Below are positions 1-5,417 of a DNA stretch of 5,417 nucleotides, one piece after another. The notes under the pieces were generated by a model, which had not been told where the DNA came from, did not search any database, and saw only the letters and a program-made list of their open reading frames with translations. Made by a program: the position numbers and the translations under genes. Source of the stretch: an uncultured Bacteroidota bacterium (GTDB lineage: Bacteria; Bacteroidota; Bacteroidia; Chitinophagales; Chitinophagaceae); assembly GCA_946479535.1 (NCBI GenBank), contig CAMLGP010000256.1, forward strand, positions 1-5,417. The letters are read 5' to 3'. Numbering within the stretch: position 1 is the stretch's first letter; each line of letters starts with the position of its first letter.

Positions 1-1293
1 ATATTTTTTTACATCATCTTCCGGATCCTGGAAATATCTGTCACTACTACCAGTAGCCATGGCTCCTAACGAACCCATACCACGATATTCTTTGAACTTG
101 CGGCCTTCATAGATGATGGTCTCACCCGGACTTTCCTCCGTGCCTGCAAATATGCTTCCCATCATCACACAATCCGCACCAGCAGCCAGGGCTTTTACCA
201 TATCACCGGTATAACGAATACCGCCATCTGCTATCAATGGAATATTTTTTTCCTTTAATACAGCATGCGCTTCCATTACCGCTGTGAGCTGCGGTACACC
301 TGCACCCGCTACAATTCTGGTTGTACAGATTGAGCCAGGTCCAATTCCTACTTTCACAGCATCGGCACCAGCTTCTGCCAGGGCCTTTGCACCTACCGCA
401 GTTGCAACATTTCCTGCAATCACATTTATTCCTTTAAAATTCTTTTTTACATTCTTCAGAGCTTCAATAACTCCTTTGCTGTGGCCGTGAGCACTGTCAA
501 GAGCTATTACATCAACCCCTGCCTGCTGTAAAGTGTCAACACGTTCCATCACATCTTTGGTAATACCTACACCGGCACCTACCATCAACCGGCCAAACTG
601 ATCCTTCAATGCATTTGGGAAACTGTAGTACTGAAGTATATCGCGGTAGGTGATCAGGCCAATTAACTTGCCAGCCTTATTTACAACAGGAAGTTTTTCA
701 ATTTTATATTTGCGGAGGATATTTTCTGCTTTTTTCAGGTCTGTTCCTTCTGGTGCAGTGATCAGTCCTTCACTGGTCATCACTTCACTGATCTTGCGTT
801 TGCGATTACCTTCAAATCGCAGGTCCCTGTTTGTAAGAATGCCGGTGAGTTTGCCATTCCTGTTAAGAATGGGAATGCCTCCAATCTTATGTTCGCGCAT
901 GACTTTCAAAGCATCGCCAATGGTGGCGTCTTCAAGCAGTGTGATCGGGTCAAGGATCAGTCCACTCTCACTGCGTTTTACTTTGCGCACCTGGTCTGAC
1001 TGTTCTTCAATGGTCATATTCTTGTGCAAAATTCCCAGGCCGCCTTCACGCGCCAGGGCCATTGCCAATGAAGCTTCAGTAACCGTATCCATGGCTGCTG
1101 AAAGAAGAGGAATATTGAGCGTGATATTCTTTGTGAGACGAGATTGAATGTTTACATCTCGTGGTAATACCTGGCTGTAACCGGGCATTAACAATACATC
1201 ATCAAAAGTGAGGCCCTCACCATAAAATTTGTTGCTTTTGCGGCCTTCAGTCTTGTTCGGGGAAACAGGGGAAGAAGAATTTATTGTTGCCAT
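1..1293 (-). CDS. guaB: IMP dehydrogenase (GuaB), C-terminus cut by window edge
   Basis: Inosine-5'-monophosphate dehydrogenase oxidises IMP to XMP with NAD+, the committed step of guanine nucleotide synthesis in the cytoplasm. The frame is open from the ATG at 1293 to the left edge, 431 codons. The family is about 490 residues, so roughly 60 are missing. Visible landmarks are [10 protein letters not shown] near residue 30, [10 protein letters not shown] near 85-93, two CBS domains at about 115-165 and 172-218 (the Bateman module inserted in the barrel), the NAD-contact Asp266 in ALDSAHGHS, the catalytic loop [11 protein letters not shown] with Cys323 as nucleophile, and the flap Arg419-Tyr420 in SSDRYFQ. 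All catalytic residues seen are intact. A Ser/Pro/Lys-rich stretch of about 25 residues precedes the conserved core, longer than in E. coli GuaB. No other in-frame Met occurs before the core, so this start is favoured although a promoter-like box lies 3 bases upstream. The next gene upstream is 393 bases away. Confidence 0.97.
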   Translation of the reverse strand, partial: MATINSSSPVSPNKTEGRKSNKFYGEGLTFDDVLLMPGYSQVLPRDVNIQSRLTKNITLNIPLLSAAMDTVTEASLAMALAREGGLGILHKNMTIEEQSDQVRKVKRSESGLILDPITLLEDATIGDALKVMREHKIGGIPILNRNGKLTGILTNRDLRFEGNRKRKISEVMTSEGLITAPEGTDLKKAENILRKYKIEKLPVVNKAGKLIGLITYRDILQYYSFPNALKDQFGRLMVGAGVGITKDVMERVDTLQQAGVDVIALDSAHGHSKGVIEALKNVKKNFKGINVIAGNVATAVGAKALAEAGADAVKVGIGPGSICTTRIVAGAGVPQLTAVMEAHAVLKEKNIPLIADGGIRYTGDMVKALAAGADCVMMGSIFAGTEESPGETIIYEGRKFKEYRGMGSLGAMATGSSDRYFQDPEDDVKKY

Positions 1294-1296
1294 GTG

Positions 1297-1338
1297 CAAA
1301 GATAAGGGAATTGACAAAAATCCCGATTAGTGGTACAA
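1297..1338 (-). promoter_or_regulatory. putative guaB promoter (Bacteroidota -7 box)
   Basis: On the minus strand TATCTTTG (1297-1304) matches the Bacteroidota -7 consensus TAnnTTTG. It ends three bases before the guaB ATG, so transcription would start at or inside the start codon. A TTG that could act as the -33 element lies at 1336-1338, but the 31-base spacer is about one helical turn longer than the usual 19-21. No TTG occurs at the usual distance. No purine-type riboswitch or operator was recognised. Confidence 0.45.
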
Positions 1339-1378
1339 GTCACTTAATCAGGTGATAGAAATACCTACTAAATGGGTA

Positions 1379-1409
1379 TTGTTCAATGTATTTAACACAG
1401 GTAGTTTTG
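1379..1409 (+). promoter_or_regulatory. plus-strand Bacteroidota-type promoter in the guaB upstream gap
   Basis: TTG at 1379-1381, a 20-base spacer, then TAGTTTTG at 1402-1409 matches the -33/-7 architecture of the Bacteroidota primary sigma factor (TTG, about 19-21 bases, TAnnTTTG). It is the best-spaced promoter in the window. It points away from guaB, toward a 20-codon frame starting 28 bases after the box and a strong terminator ending at 1688. The start of transcription would fall near 1413-1418. This is a motif call only. Confidence 0.5.
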
Positions 1410-1436
1410 TTGCTGAAGAATTGATATAGAAATAAA

Positions 1437-1499
1437 ATGAAACCTTTATTTTTTGCACTTGCGTTCACACTACTTGTGATACTGTTACATTCTCTTTAG
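1437..1499 (+). CDS. possible 20-residue hydrophobic peptide
   Basis: A 20-codon frame runs from ATG at 1437 to TAG at 1497-1499. The peptide starts MKPLFF and continues almost entirely with Leu, Ala, Phe, Val, Ile and Thr, ending LLHSL. One Lys followed by about 16 apolar residues is typical of a single short membrane segment or a signal-peptide core. The frame is preceded at a normal distance by a well-spaced promoter; only weak purine richness (GAAGAA) lies upstream as a ribosome site, which is usual in Bacteroidota. It could be a small membrane protein, a toxin-like peptide, or the leftover signal peptide of a secreted protein truncated where the hairpin-rich repeat begins at about 1500. 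A frame this short could also be chance. No homologue is recognised. Confidence 0.25.
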   Translation: MKPLFFALAFTLLVILLHSL

Positions 1500-1505
1500 A
1501 CGTGC

Positions 1506-1570
1506 CCGCCGTGAGGCGGACCCAAAACATCCCGATAGTTATCGGGACGAAGCTTCCAAATGAAGTTTCG
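1506..1570. repeat. cluster of three adjacent hairpins, REP-like
   Basis: Three inverted repeats follow each other: CCGCC/GGCGG (1506-1510 with 1515-1519, loop GTGA); TCCCGATA/TATCGGGA (1530-1537 with 1540-1547, 8 bp, two-base centre); and CGAAGCTTC/GAAGTTTCG (1548-1556 with 1562-1570, 9 bp with one G-U pair, loop CAAAT). The second and third abut directly. The first is much more GC-rich than its surroundings. The arrangement looks like a dispersed intergenic palindromic element rather than a gene part. Whether it recurs in the genome cannot be seen from this window. Confidence 0.55.
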
Positions 1571-1643
1571 GACTAAGGATTTTGATCTGAAGGCCCTTGC
1601 TAACTTATGTCCGGCCTATAGAGGTGATGTAGAACAAGAACAA

Positions 1644-1688
1644 CAGGTACCCTTATTGGTATGGCATACAATAAGGGCCTGTTTTTTT
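1644..1688 (+). terminator. strong intrinsic terminator, convergent with the secreted-protein gene
   Basis: CAGG (1644-1647) pairs with CCTG (1678-1681), CCCTTATT (1650-1657) pairs with AATAAGGG (1670-1677), and GTAT (1659-1662) can pair with ATAC (1666-1669) around a GGC loop, leaving a TA bulge and a one-base bulge. Seven T residues follow on the plus strand at 1682-1688, the classic rho-independent form for plus-strand transcription. The hairpin also sits directly after the stop codon (1687-1689) of the minus-strand gene. It can fold in that transcript too, followed there by a mixed TTGTTCTTGTTC stretch, so it may serve both directions. Confidence 0.8.
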
Positions 1689-3726
1689 AACGTATAAGAG
1701 TTGTTGTCCCTTTTTGAAACACTTTCTGTCCGGTATCACGTTGGGTATATTCCAGGGTCCAGACGTATACACCACTTCCCTGTTCAATTCCACCGATCTT
1801 GCCGTTCCATTTGTTCTGCCAGTTGCGTGAACTGAATACCAGTTGCCCCCAGCGATTGTAAACATTGAACCGGAGATTGTCAGCTTTTACGGCATTATTG
1901 GGATAGAGATAATCATTCCTGCCATCTCCATTTGGAGTGAAGGCGTTTGGTACTGCGATATAACAGTTATTCAATACCCGCAATACCTTCTTCACACTGT
2001 CTTTACAATTAAGTGCGTTGTTGGTTACCACCTGTTTGATGGTGTAGAAGGATTCCCTGTTGTTTTGCGGGAACTGAACTGGTGCCGGGTCTTTCAGGTT
2101 ACTGGTGCTGATCACATCAAAGATCCATTGATAACTATCGATCAGTCCCTTGCTTTCATTGGTGACTTCCAATTTATCTTCCGGACAGATAACATCCGGC
2201 ATTTTGAAACCTGCTATTACCTCATTGTTCAATACAATTGTATTTTCTACTGTATCACTGCAAACGCCATTGCTCACTACCAATTTTATGGTATTGGTAC
2301 TGGTAGCATTAAATACCATGGTATGGGTTTGAGTGGTGGAAGTGGTTGTGTTGTTGAATGTCCAGATCCATTTGGTAACATCATGTGCGCCATCGTGTAC
2401 AAAATGAAGGGTGTCTGTGCGGCAACCCAATTCCATAGTATAGGTATATGCTGCAGACACAGTATCTACTGCTGTGAAGGGTAGGTTTTGGGTGGGCATT
2501 TGAATGCCACATTCATCTATTAGCACGTTTCCGTCATTACCGGCTTTCAATGTAAGTGTATAATTGCCTTTGTGAACAATAGGGCCTGCTAATTGTATTG
2601 TGATCACATCCGTTTTTCCATTGTTAGGGCAATCCGGAACAACTCCCGTAACAGTAACAGGGACAGGGCCTCCAGTTATGGCAAAATCACTACCATTAGC
2701 AGCTATGGATGTACAAAGTATTTTCTTGGGAAAATAAATTTTGATCCGGTCAGGAGCACAGCCCACCTTACCAACACTGTCTGCCAGTATTGGCTGGGGT
2801 TTGGCATAAGTAAAGGTTGCCTGGTCTGTTGGAAGTGTTGAATTACCACAATTATCCAGCAGACGGTTTCCATCAGTGCCGTTGTTGATAAACAAAGTGT
2901 AAGTGCCGTCAGGTACGGGCGCATCCAGCGTAATAGTCACTTCATCAAAATCAAAACCCGCTGCACAGGCTGCAGATTTTGCACTAACAACATTGGCAAC
3001 AGCAGGACTGATGCTAAATTCACTCCCAGTGGGAGTCAGGCTGGTACAGATGATCTTCTTGCTTAGCTTAAGGGTAAGCTCCTGTCCGCCGCAATCTGTT
3101 TTTACCGTTCCCATCTTGGGAATATTTGGATCAGTGATCACAGCAGTCCCTCCATCAAAGGAAAGATTGTATCCACTTTGTCCATCTGTGAAATGACTGA
3201 TCATTAAAAGGTATTCGTGACCAACAATCAGGTTGGGGCTTTTGGCAAAAGTGGGTTTGTTTTCCTGGGGCTGTGAAGCACATTGAATGAAATTTACTCC
3301 GGAAGCGGAGGCACCGGTTTTACCAAAGGTGGCAGACCAGTTACCGGTGATCACAATAGAGTTATCTGTAAAAATATCATTGGGATTGTGATTGGTGATA
3401 TCATACAGTTGCCAGTCGTAATCCTCGTTTGCTGCCAGCGGCGTAACCTCAAAGCTCAGCGAGCCGGCAACATAGCAGGTGAATCTATAATAGAAAGGAT
3501 TTTTATTCTGATAAAGTGCTCCTCCCGGTACAGAAGAACATCCCGGCACAAACAGATCATTGGTGGTACAGATTGGAACACTAGTTTGCTGAAAAACTTT
3601 TGTAGCACATACAGGAAATGCAGATGAAGGAGTTTGCCCCAGTGTGGTACATTGTTGTGAAAATACCGTACCGGTACAGCAAAAAAAGGAAAGGATCAGA
3701 AGCGCGAAGTTTGGTTTAAGGGGCAT
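1687..3726 (-). CDS. secreted multidomain protein with CHU_C type IX sorting domain
   Basis: The 679-residue protein is predicted to be exported by Sec and moved across the outer membrane by the type IX secretion system. Residues 1-24 form a signal peptide (Lys4, apolar core, cleavage near VFS-QQ). Residues about 70-195 form a beta-rich domain with the aromatic motif FYYRFTCYVAGSLSF. Residues about 200-310 and 311-420 are two homologous Ig-like repeats sharing KK-I-CTS, GS-F-I and DGN-L-D-CG, each with four matching cysteines. Residues about 422-500 and 503-588 look like degenerate PKD domains: they keep WIWTF and YQWIF but lack the usual GDG. Residues 588-679 are a CHU_C/gliding-motility C-terminal domain, with VPNAFTPNGDGRND, NVYNRWGQLVF, W-GK and GVYVW, ending TTTLIR. 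The family marks surface or secreted proteins (adhesins, enzymes); no catalytic domain is visible, so adhesion is only a guess. The start is set by the signal peptide, with no other nearby Met. Confidence 0.93.
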   Translation of the reverse strand: MPLKPNFALLILSFFCCTGTVFSQQCTTLGQTPSSAFPVCATKVFQQTSVPICTTNDLFVPGCSSVPGGALYQNKNPFYYRFTCYVAGSLSFEVTPLAANEDYDWQLYDITNHNPNDIFTDNSIVITGNWSATFGKTGASASGVNFIQCASQPQENKPTFAKSPNLIVGHEYLLMISHFTDGQSGYNLSFDGGTAVITDPNIPKMGTVKTDCGGQELTLKLSKKIICTSLTPTGSEFSISPAVANVVSAKSAACAAGFDFDEVTITLDAPVPDGTYTLFINNGTDGNRLLDNCGNSTLPTDQATFTYAKPQPILADSVGKVGCAPDRIKIYFPKKILCTSIAANGSDFAITGGPVPVTVTGVVPDCPNNGKTDVITIQLAGPIVHKGNYTLTLKAGNDGNVLIDECGIQMPTQNLPFTAVDTVSAAYTYTMELGCRTDTLHFVHDGAHDVTKWIWTFNNTTTSTTQTHTMVFNATSTNTIKLVVSNGVCSDTVENTIVLNNEVIAGFKMPDVICPEDKLEVTNESKGLIDSYQWIFDVISTSNLKDPAPVQFPQNNRESFYTIKQVVTNNALNCKDSVKKVLRVLNNCYIAVPNAFTPNGDGRNDYLYPNNAVKADNLRFNVYNRWGQLVFSSRNWQNKWNGKIGGIEQGSGVYVWTLEYTQRDTGQKVFQKGTTTLIR

Positions 3727-3730
3727 TTCT

Positions 3731-3772
3731 CAAAAATAGTCTGAATACAAGATTTAAGCAGCTATTTGACAA
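3731..3772 (-). promoter_or_regulatory. putative promoter of the CHU_C protein gene
   Basis: On the minus strand TATTTTTG (3731-3738) matches TAnnTTTG and ends four bases before the ATG at 3726, which would give a leaderless or nearly leaderless mRNA. A TTG at 3770-3772 lies 31 bases further upstream, one turn beyond the usual -33 distance. The start codon is anchored by the signal peptide, so the short distance does not come from a misplaced start. The motif is AT-rich and could be fortuitous. Confidence 0.42.
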
Positions 3773-3868
3773 TTAAATATAACGTTACGTTGCCTCAAAA
3801 TGTTGTTTTAACAAAAGATCGATTGTCAATTTTTGCCTCAGGCCCAAAGGGCCTTATAACTTTAAATT

Positions 3869-3916
3869 GCTCACGTGGTTTTGGTGATATTTTTCAGAAG
3901 GCAAAACCACGTGAGC
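3869..3916. repeat. 15-bp inverted repeat, first copy
   Basis: The left arm (3869-3883) and right arm (3902-3916) are perfectly complementary over 15 bp around an 18-base loop. Outer TAAA (3863-3866) and TTTA (3917-3920) can add four pairs past a TT bulge. This copy lies 80 bases beyond the dprA end and is an exact duplicate of the structure next to the stop codon. There is no long T-run on either strand, so it is not a textbook intrinsic terminator. Confidence 0.8.
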
Positions 3917-3948
3917 TTTAGGCCCAAAGGGCCTTATAACTTTAAATT

Positions 3949-3996
3949 GCTCACGTGGTTTTGGTGATATTTTTCAGAAGGCAAAACCACGTGAGC
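3949..3996 (-). terminator. hairpin one base after the dprA stop, possible terminator
   Basis: The arms 3949-3963 and 3982-3996 form a perfect 15-bp stem in dprA mRNA, starting one base after the UAA. The stop codon itself can join the stem through TTTA (3997-4000) pairing with TAAA (3943-3946). The stem is followed by AATTTAAAG rather than a U-run, so intrinsic termination is uncertain. Protection of the mRNA 3' end is an equally good role. It is the second copy of the duplicated unit. Confidence 0.4.
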
Positions 3997-3997
3997 T

Positions 3998-5092
3998 TTA
4001 GGCCAGTCGATATATTTTACCCGGTAATGACCGTACCACTTCTTTCAATTCAAGATTCAGTACAGTAGCCGCTACCAGGCCGTAACTCAGATCACATTTT
4101 GCATTTAGTTCGTCAATATGTGTCTGGTCTTTTTCTTTCAAAATAGTAACAATCCGCAGTTCATTTTCTGATAATTCCCCAAGTGGACTCTTTTCCTTTC
4201 TAACGGTTGTATTATCCCATTGCATATAGGCGATCAGGTCTTCACCACTGGTGACTAATGTAGCCTTATTTTGCTGGATCAGGTAATTACAGCCCATACT
4301 TTTGATATCATTAACACGACCCGGAAAAGCAAATACCTCTTTGTTGTATCCATTGGCCAGATCAGCAGTGATAATGCTTCCTCCTTTGATCCCTGTTTCA
4401 ACAACAATAGTAGCATCGCTCATACCGGATACAATACGGTTGCGTGCCGGGAAATTATGTTTATCTGGTTTGATACCATTGAAAAACTCAGTGAGCAATC
4501 CTCCTCCTTTTTTTACCATCTCTTTTGCCATTGCTGAATGTTGTATGGGATATAGCTGATCCAGTCCATGAGCAAGTACGCCTACTGTTGCCAGATTATA
4601 TTTCATGGCAGCTTTGTGAGCAATGCCATCAATGCCAAATGCCAATCCGCTTACCACTAACATGTTTAGATCTTTAAGATCCTTTACAAGTTTTTCTGTT
4701 AGCAATTTCCCATAGTCTGAATGATTGCGGGTGCCAATTATGGAAACAATGTGTGGAAGGTTGAGATTCGCTTCTCCTTTATAAAATAGCATTACAGGTG
4801 AATCAGCACAATTCAATAAGCGTTTCGGGAAGTCAGCATCCGTAATAAAGAGAGGATGGATATTGTATTTCTGAATGAAACGTAGTTCATCTTTTGCTTT
4901 GTCAAACTCTTTAAAGTTTTTGATAGACCTGGCTCTTACTTTGCCGATGCCTTCAATAGCCATCAATTCGGATATACGGGCAGAGAATATTGCACTGGCT
5001 GATCCAAAATGATCAATTAACAGCCGGGCCTGTACAGGCCCGATATTGGGAACAAAGGGAATTGCCAGCCGGGAAATTAACTCACCATCCAT
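3998..5092 (-). CDS. dprA: DNA processing protein DprA (Smf family)
   Basis: DprA binds incoming single-stranded DNA in the cytoplasm, displaces SSB and loads RecA during natural transformation. It is also widespread in bacteria not known to be competent. The 364 residues have the usual full layout. Residues about 5-60 are a helix-hairpin-helix region (VPNIGPVQARLLIDHFGS, then IEGIGKVRARSI). Residues about 80-290 are the Rossmann-like DprA core with SIIGTRNHSDYG (117-128), VVSGLAFGIDGIAHKAA (146-162), GVLAHGLDQLYP (171-182), FPARNRIVSG (214-223), GGSIITADLA (237-246) and FPGRV (256-260). Residues about 305-364 are a winged-helix domain (DprA_WH). All hallmark motifs are intact. The ATG at 5092 is the natural start, with the HhH region beginning a few residues later and a -7 box 17 bases upstream. 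The stop codon lies within the second copy of an 80-base tandem repeat. Confidence 0.97.
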   Translation of the reverse strand: MDGELISRLAIPFVPNIGPVQARLLIDHFGSASAIFSARISELMAIEGIGKVRARSIKNFKEFDKAKDELRFIQKYNIHPLFITDADFPKRLLNCADSPVMLFYKGEANLNLPHIVSIIGTRNHSDYGKLLTEKLVKDLKDLNMLVVSGLAFGIDGIAHKAAMKYNLATVGVLAHGLDQLYPIQHSAMAKEMVKKGGGLLTEFFNGIKPDKHNFPARNRIVSGMSDATIVVETGIKGGSIITADLANGYNKEVFAFPGRVNDIKSMGCNYLIQQNKATLVTSGEDLIAYMQWDNTTVRKEKSPLGELSENELRIVTILKEKDQTHIDELNAKCDLSYGLVAATVLNLELKEVVRSLPGKIYRLA

Positions 5093-5109
5093 AATTCACA
5101 GATGAGCGG

Positions 5110-5151
5110 CAAAATTAAGTGGTGAATGATCTTTTATTAACCAGTGTTCAA
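5110..5151 (-). promoter_or_regulatory. putative dprA promoter
   Basis: On the minus strand TAATTTTG (5110-5117) matches TAnnTTTG and lies 17 bases before the ATG, giving a 5' leader of only about 10 bases. A TTG (within TTTTG) at 5149-5151 sits 31 bases upstream of the box, longer than the normal spacer. The 110-base gap from the upstream ompA-like gene and this motif suggest dprA has its own promoter. Read-through from the upstream gene cannot be excluded. Confidence 0.45.
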
Positions 5152-5202
5152 AAGTTATCCATTTCCAAATTTGTGAATTGAATAATGGAGTGAACAATTT
5201 TT

Positions 5203-5417
5203 TTATTTACTGATCACCTTCATTTCCGTTCTGCGATTCTGTGCTTTTCCTGCATCAGTTGTATTCGGTGCCACCGGTTGTGTTTCGCCAAATCCTTTTG
5301 CAGTAAGGCGCTGTGCAGCAATTCCTTTTTGCACCAGGTAATTGATCACTGCTTTTGCCCGGTTATTGCTCAGCACAAGGTTATCGGCTGGTTTACCCAC
5401 ATTATCAGTGTGACCAC
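5203..5417 (-). CDS. OmpA-family C-terminal domain protein, N-terminus cut by window edge
   Basis: The last 70 full codons of an OmpA/MotB-type peptidoglycan-binding domain are visible, with the frame open to the right edge. Motifs are GHTDN at the edge, NLVLSNNRAKAVINYLVQKGI, RLTAKGFGETQPVAPN and AQNRRTEMKV, ending VISK before TAA at 5203-5205. In this family the Asp of HTD and the Arg of the NRA/NRR segments contact the diaminopimelate side chain of peptidoglycan, so the protein probably anchors the outer membrane, or a complex in it, to the cell wall. The N-terminal part (beta barrel, lipoprotein signal or TPR repeats) is outside the window, so the exact subfamily (OmpA, Pal, or a type IX-associated PorE-like protein) cannot be decided. 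The GTG at 5400 is internal to the domain and is not the start. Confidence 0.92.
   Translation of the reverse strand, partial: GHTDNVGKPADNLVLSNNRAKAVINYLVQKGIAAQRLTAKGFGETQPVAPNTTDAGKAQNRRTEMKVISK

Larger units (their letters stand above)
1414..1688 (+). ncRNA. predicted orphan plus-strand transcript of about 275 nt
   Basis: This is inferred from a plus-strand promoter motif at 1379-1409 and an intrinsic terminator at 1644-1688 with no recognised gene between them. The RNA would contain a 20-codon hydrophobic frame (1437-1499), three back-to-back hairpins (1506-1570), a weak AGGCC/GGCCT hairpin (1591-1595 with 1613-1617), and the terminator. It resembles no RNA family that I recognise (not tmRNA, 6S, SRP RNA or RNase P RNA). 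It runs divergently from guaB and converges on the secreted-protein gene, whose stop codon it reaches. It could be a small mRNA, a regulatory RNA, or debris from a truncated gene carrying its old promoter. The 5' end is approximate. Confidence 0.3.
3840..4004. repeat. perfect 80-base tandem duplication at the dprA 3' end
   Basis: Bases 3841-3920 and 3921-4000 are identical over all 80 positions. The match extends by the A at 3840/3920/4000 and by GGCC at 4001-4004, so the period-80 tract spans 165 bases. Each unit contains GGCCC-AAA-GGGCC (for example 3841-3853) and a 15-bp inverted repeat GCTCACGTGGTTTTG/CAAAACCACGTGAGC with an 18-base loop. The second copy includes the dprA stop codon (3998-4000). 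Read on the minus strand, GGCCT occurs at the start, the junction and the end, consistent with slippage or recombination at a short homology, or with a small mobile palindromic element. Complete identity suggests a recent event. Confidence 0.97.

Noticed and set aside
650..1147. A 165-codon plus-strand frame opposite guaB
   Set aside because: It is antisense to conserved GuaB sequence, Ser/Arg-rich and without recognisable motifs.
1294..1378. Purine-type riboswitch or regulatory leader before guaB
   Set aside because: No conserved riboswitch core is recognisable, and the putative promoter sits too close to the ATG to leave a leader RNA.
1843..2484. A 213-codon plus-strand open frame antisense to the CHU_C gene
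   Set aside because: It lies entirely opposite a well-supported gene. The translation is rich in Ile, Cys and Tyr with no domain-like pattern, which is typical of a shadow frame.
3655..3726. Possible lipoprotein signal at Cys16/Cys17 of the CHU_C protein
   Set aside because: The bases before the cysteines encode LSFF, which does not fit a lipobox. A normal signal peptidase I site after VFS is better.
3781..3814. Short inverted repeats AACGT/ACGTT and TTGTT/AACAA upstream of the CHU_C gene
   Set aside because: Five-base arms in AT-rich sequence are expected by chance, and no operator family is recognised.
3840..4004. CRISPR-like repeat array
   Set aside because: There are only two 80-base units with no variable spacers between them, so it is a plain tandem duplication.
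4271..4559. Two overlapping plus-strand frames opposite dprA
   Set aside because: Both are antisense to the conserved DprA core and overlap each other in different frames.
5176..5204. AATTG/CAATT followed by seven T residues on the plus strand as a terminator
   Set aside because: The stem is only 5 AT-rich pairs with a 14-base loop, and no plus-strand gene or promoter leads into it.

Overview
The window looks like a chromosomal piece of a Bacteroidota genome, probably near the Chitinophagaceae. The evidence is a secreted protein ending in a CHU_C (gliding-motility/type IX secretion) domain, and Bacteroidota-type -7 promoter boxes (TAnnTTTG) close to every complete gene start. The family-level placement is inference. 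All four recognised genes lie on the minus strand. Read in their direction, from right to left, they are: the C-terminal end of an OmpA-family peptidoglycan-binding protein (cut by the right edge); dprA, complete, a recombination mediator that loads RecA on single-stranded DNA; a 679-residue secreted multidomain protein with a type IX sorting domain; and guaB (IMP dehydrogenase), lacking about its last 60 residues at the left edge. The spacing (110, 271 and 393 bases) and a separate promoter motif before each complete gene suggest independent transcription rather than one operon. The genes share no obvious pathway.

The interesting content is between the genes. The 393-base gap between guaB and the secreted-protein gene holds what looks like an orphan plus-strand transcription unit. 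It has a well-spaced TTG-N20-TAGTTTTG promoter, a 20-codon frame for a hydrophobic peptide, three successive hairpins, and a strong terminator hairpin with seven T residues. That terminator overlaps the stop codon of the opposing secreted-protein gene. The unit points away from guaB and into the 3' end of the secreted-protein gene. It could make a small membrane peptide, a structured RNA, or be the remnant of a truncated gene.

The 271-base gap after dprA carries a perfect 80-base tandem duplication. Each unit has a 15-bp hairpin centred on CACGTG arms and a small GGCCC/GGGCC hairpin. The dprA stop codon lies inside the second copy, so the duplication begins within the gene's last codons.

The guaB and secreted-protein genes have their putative -7 box only 3 and 4 bases before the ATG, which implies leaderless or nearly leaderless mRNAs. 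The three minus-strand genes also share a TTG exactly 31 bases upstream of the -7 box. This may be chance, but it is countable and checkable. No tRNA, rRNA, CRISPR array, transposase or recognisable novel multi-gene system is present.
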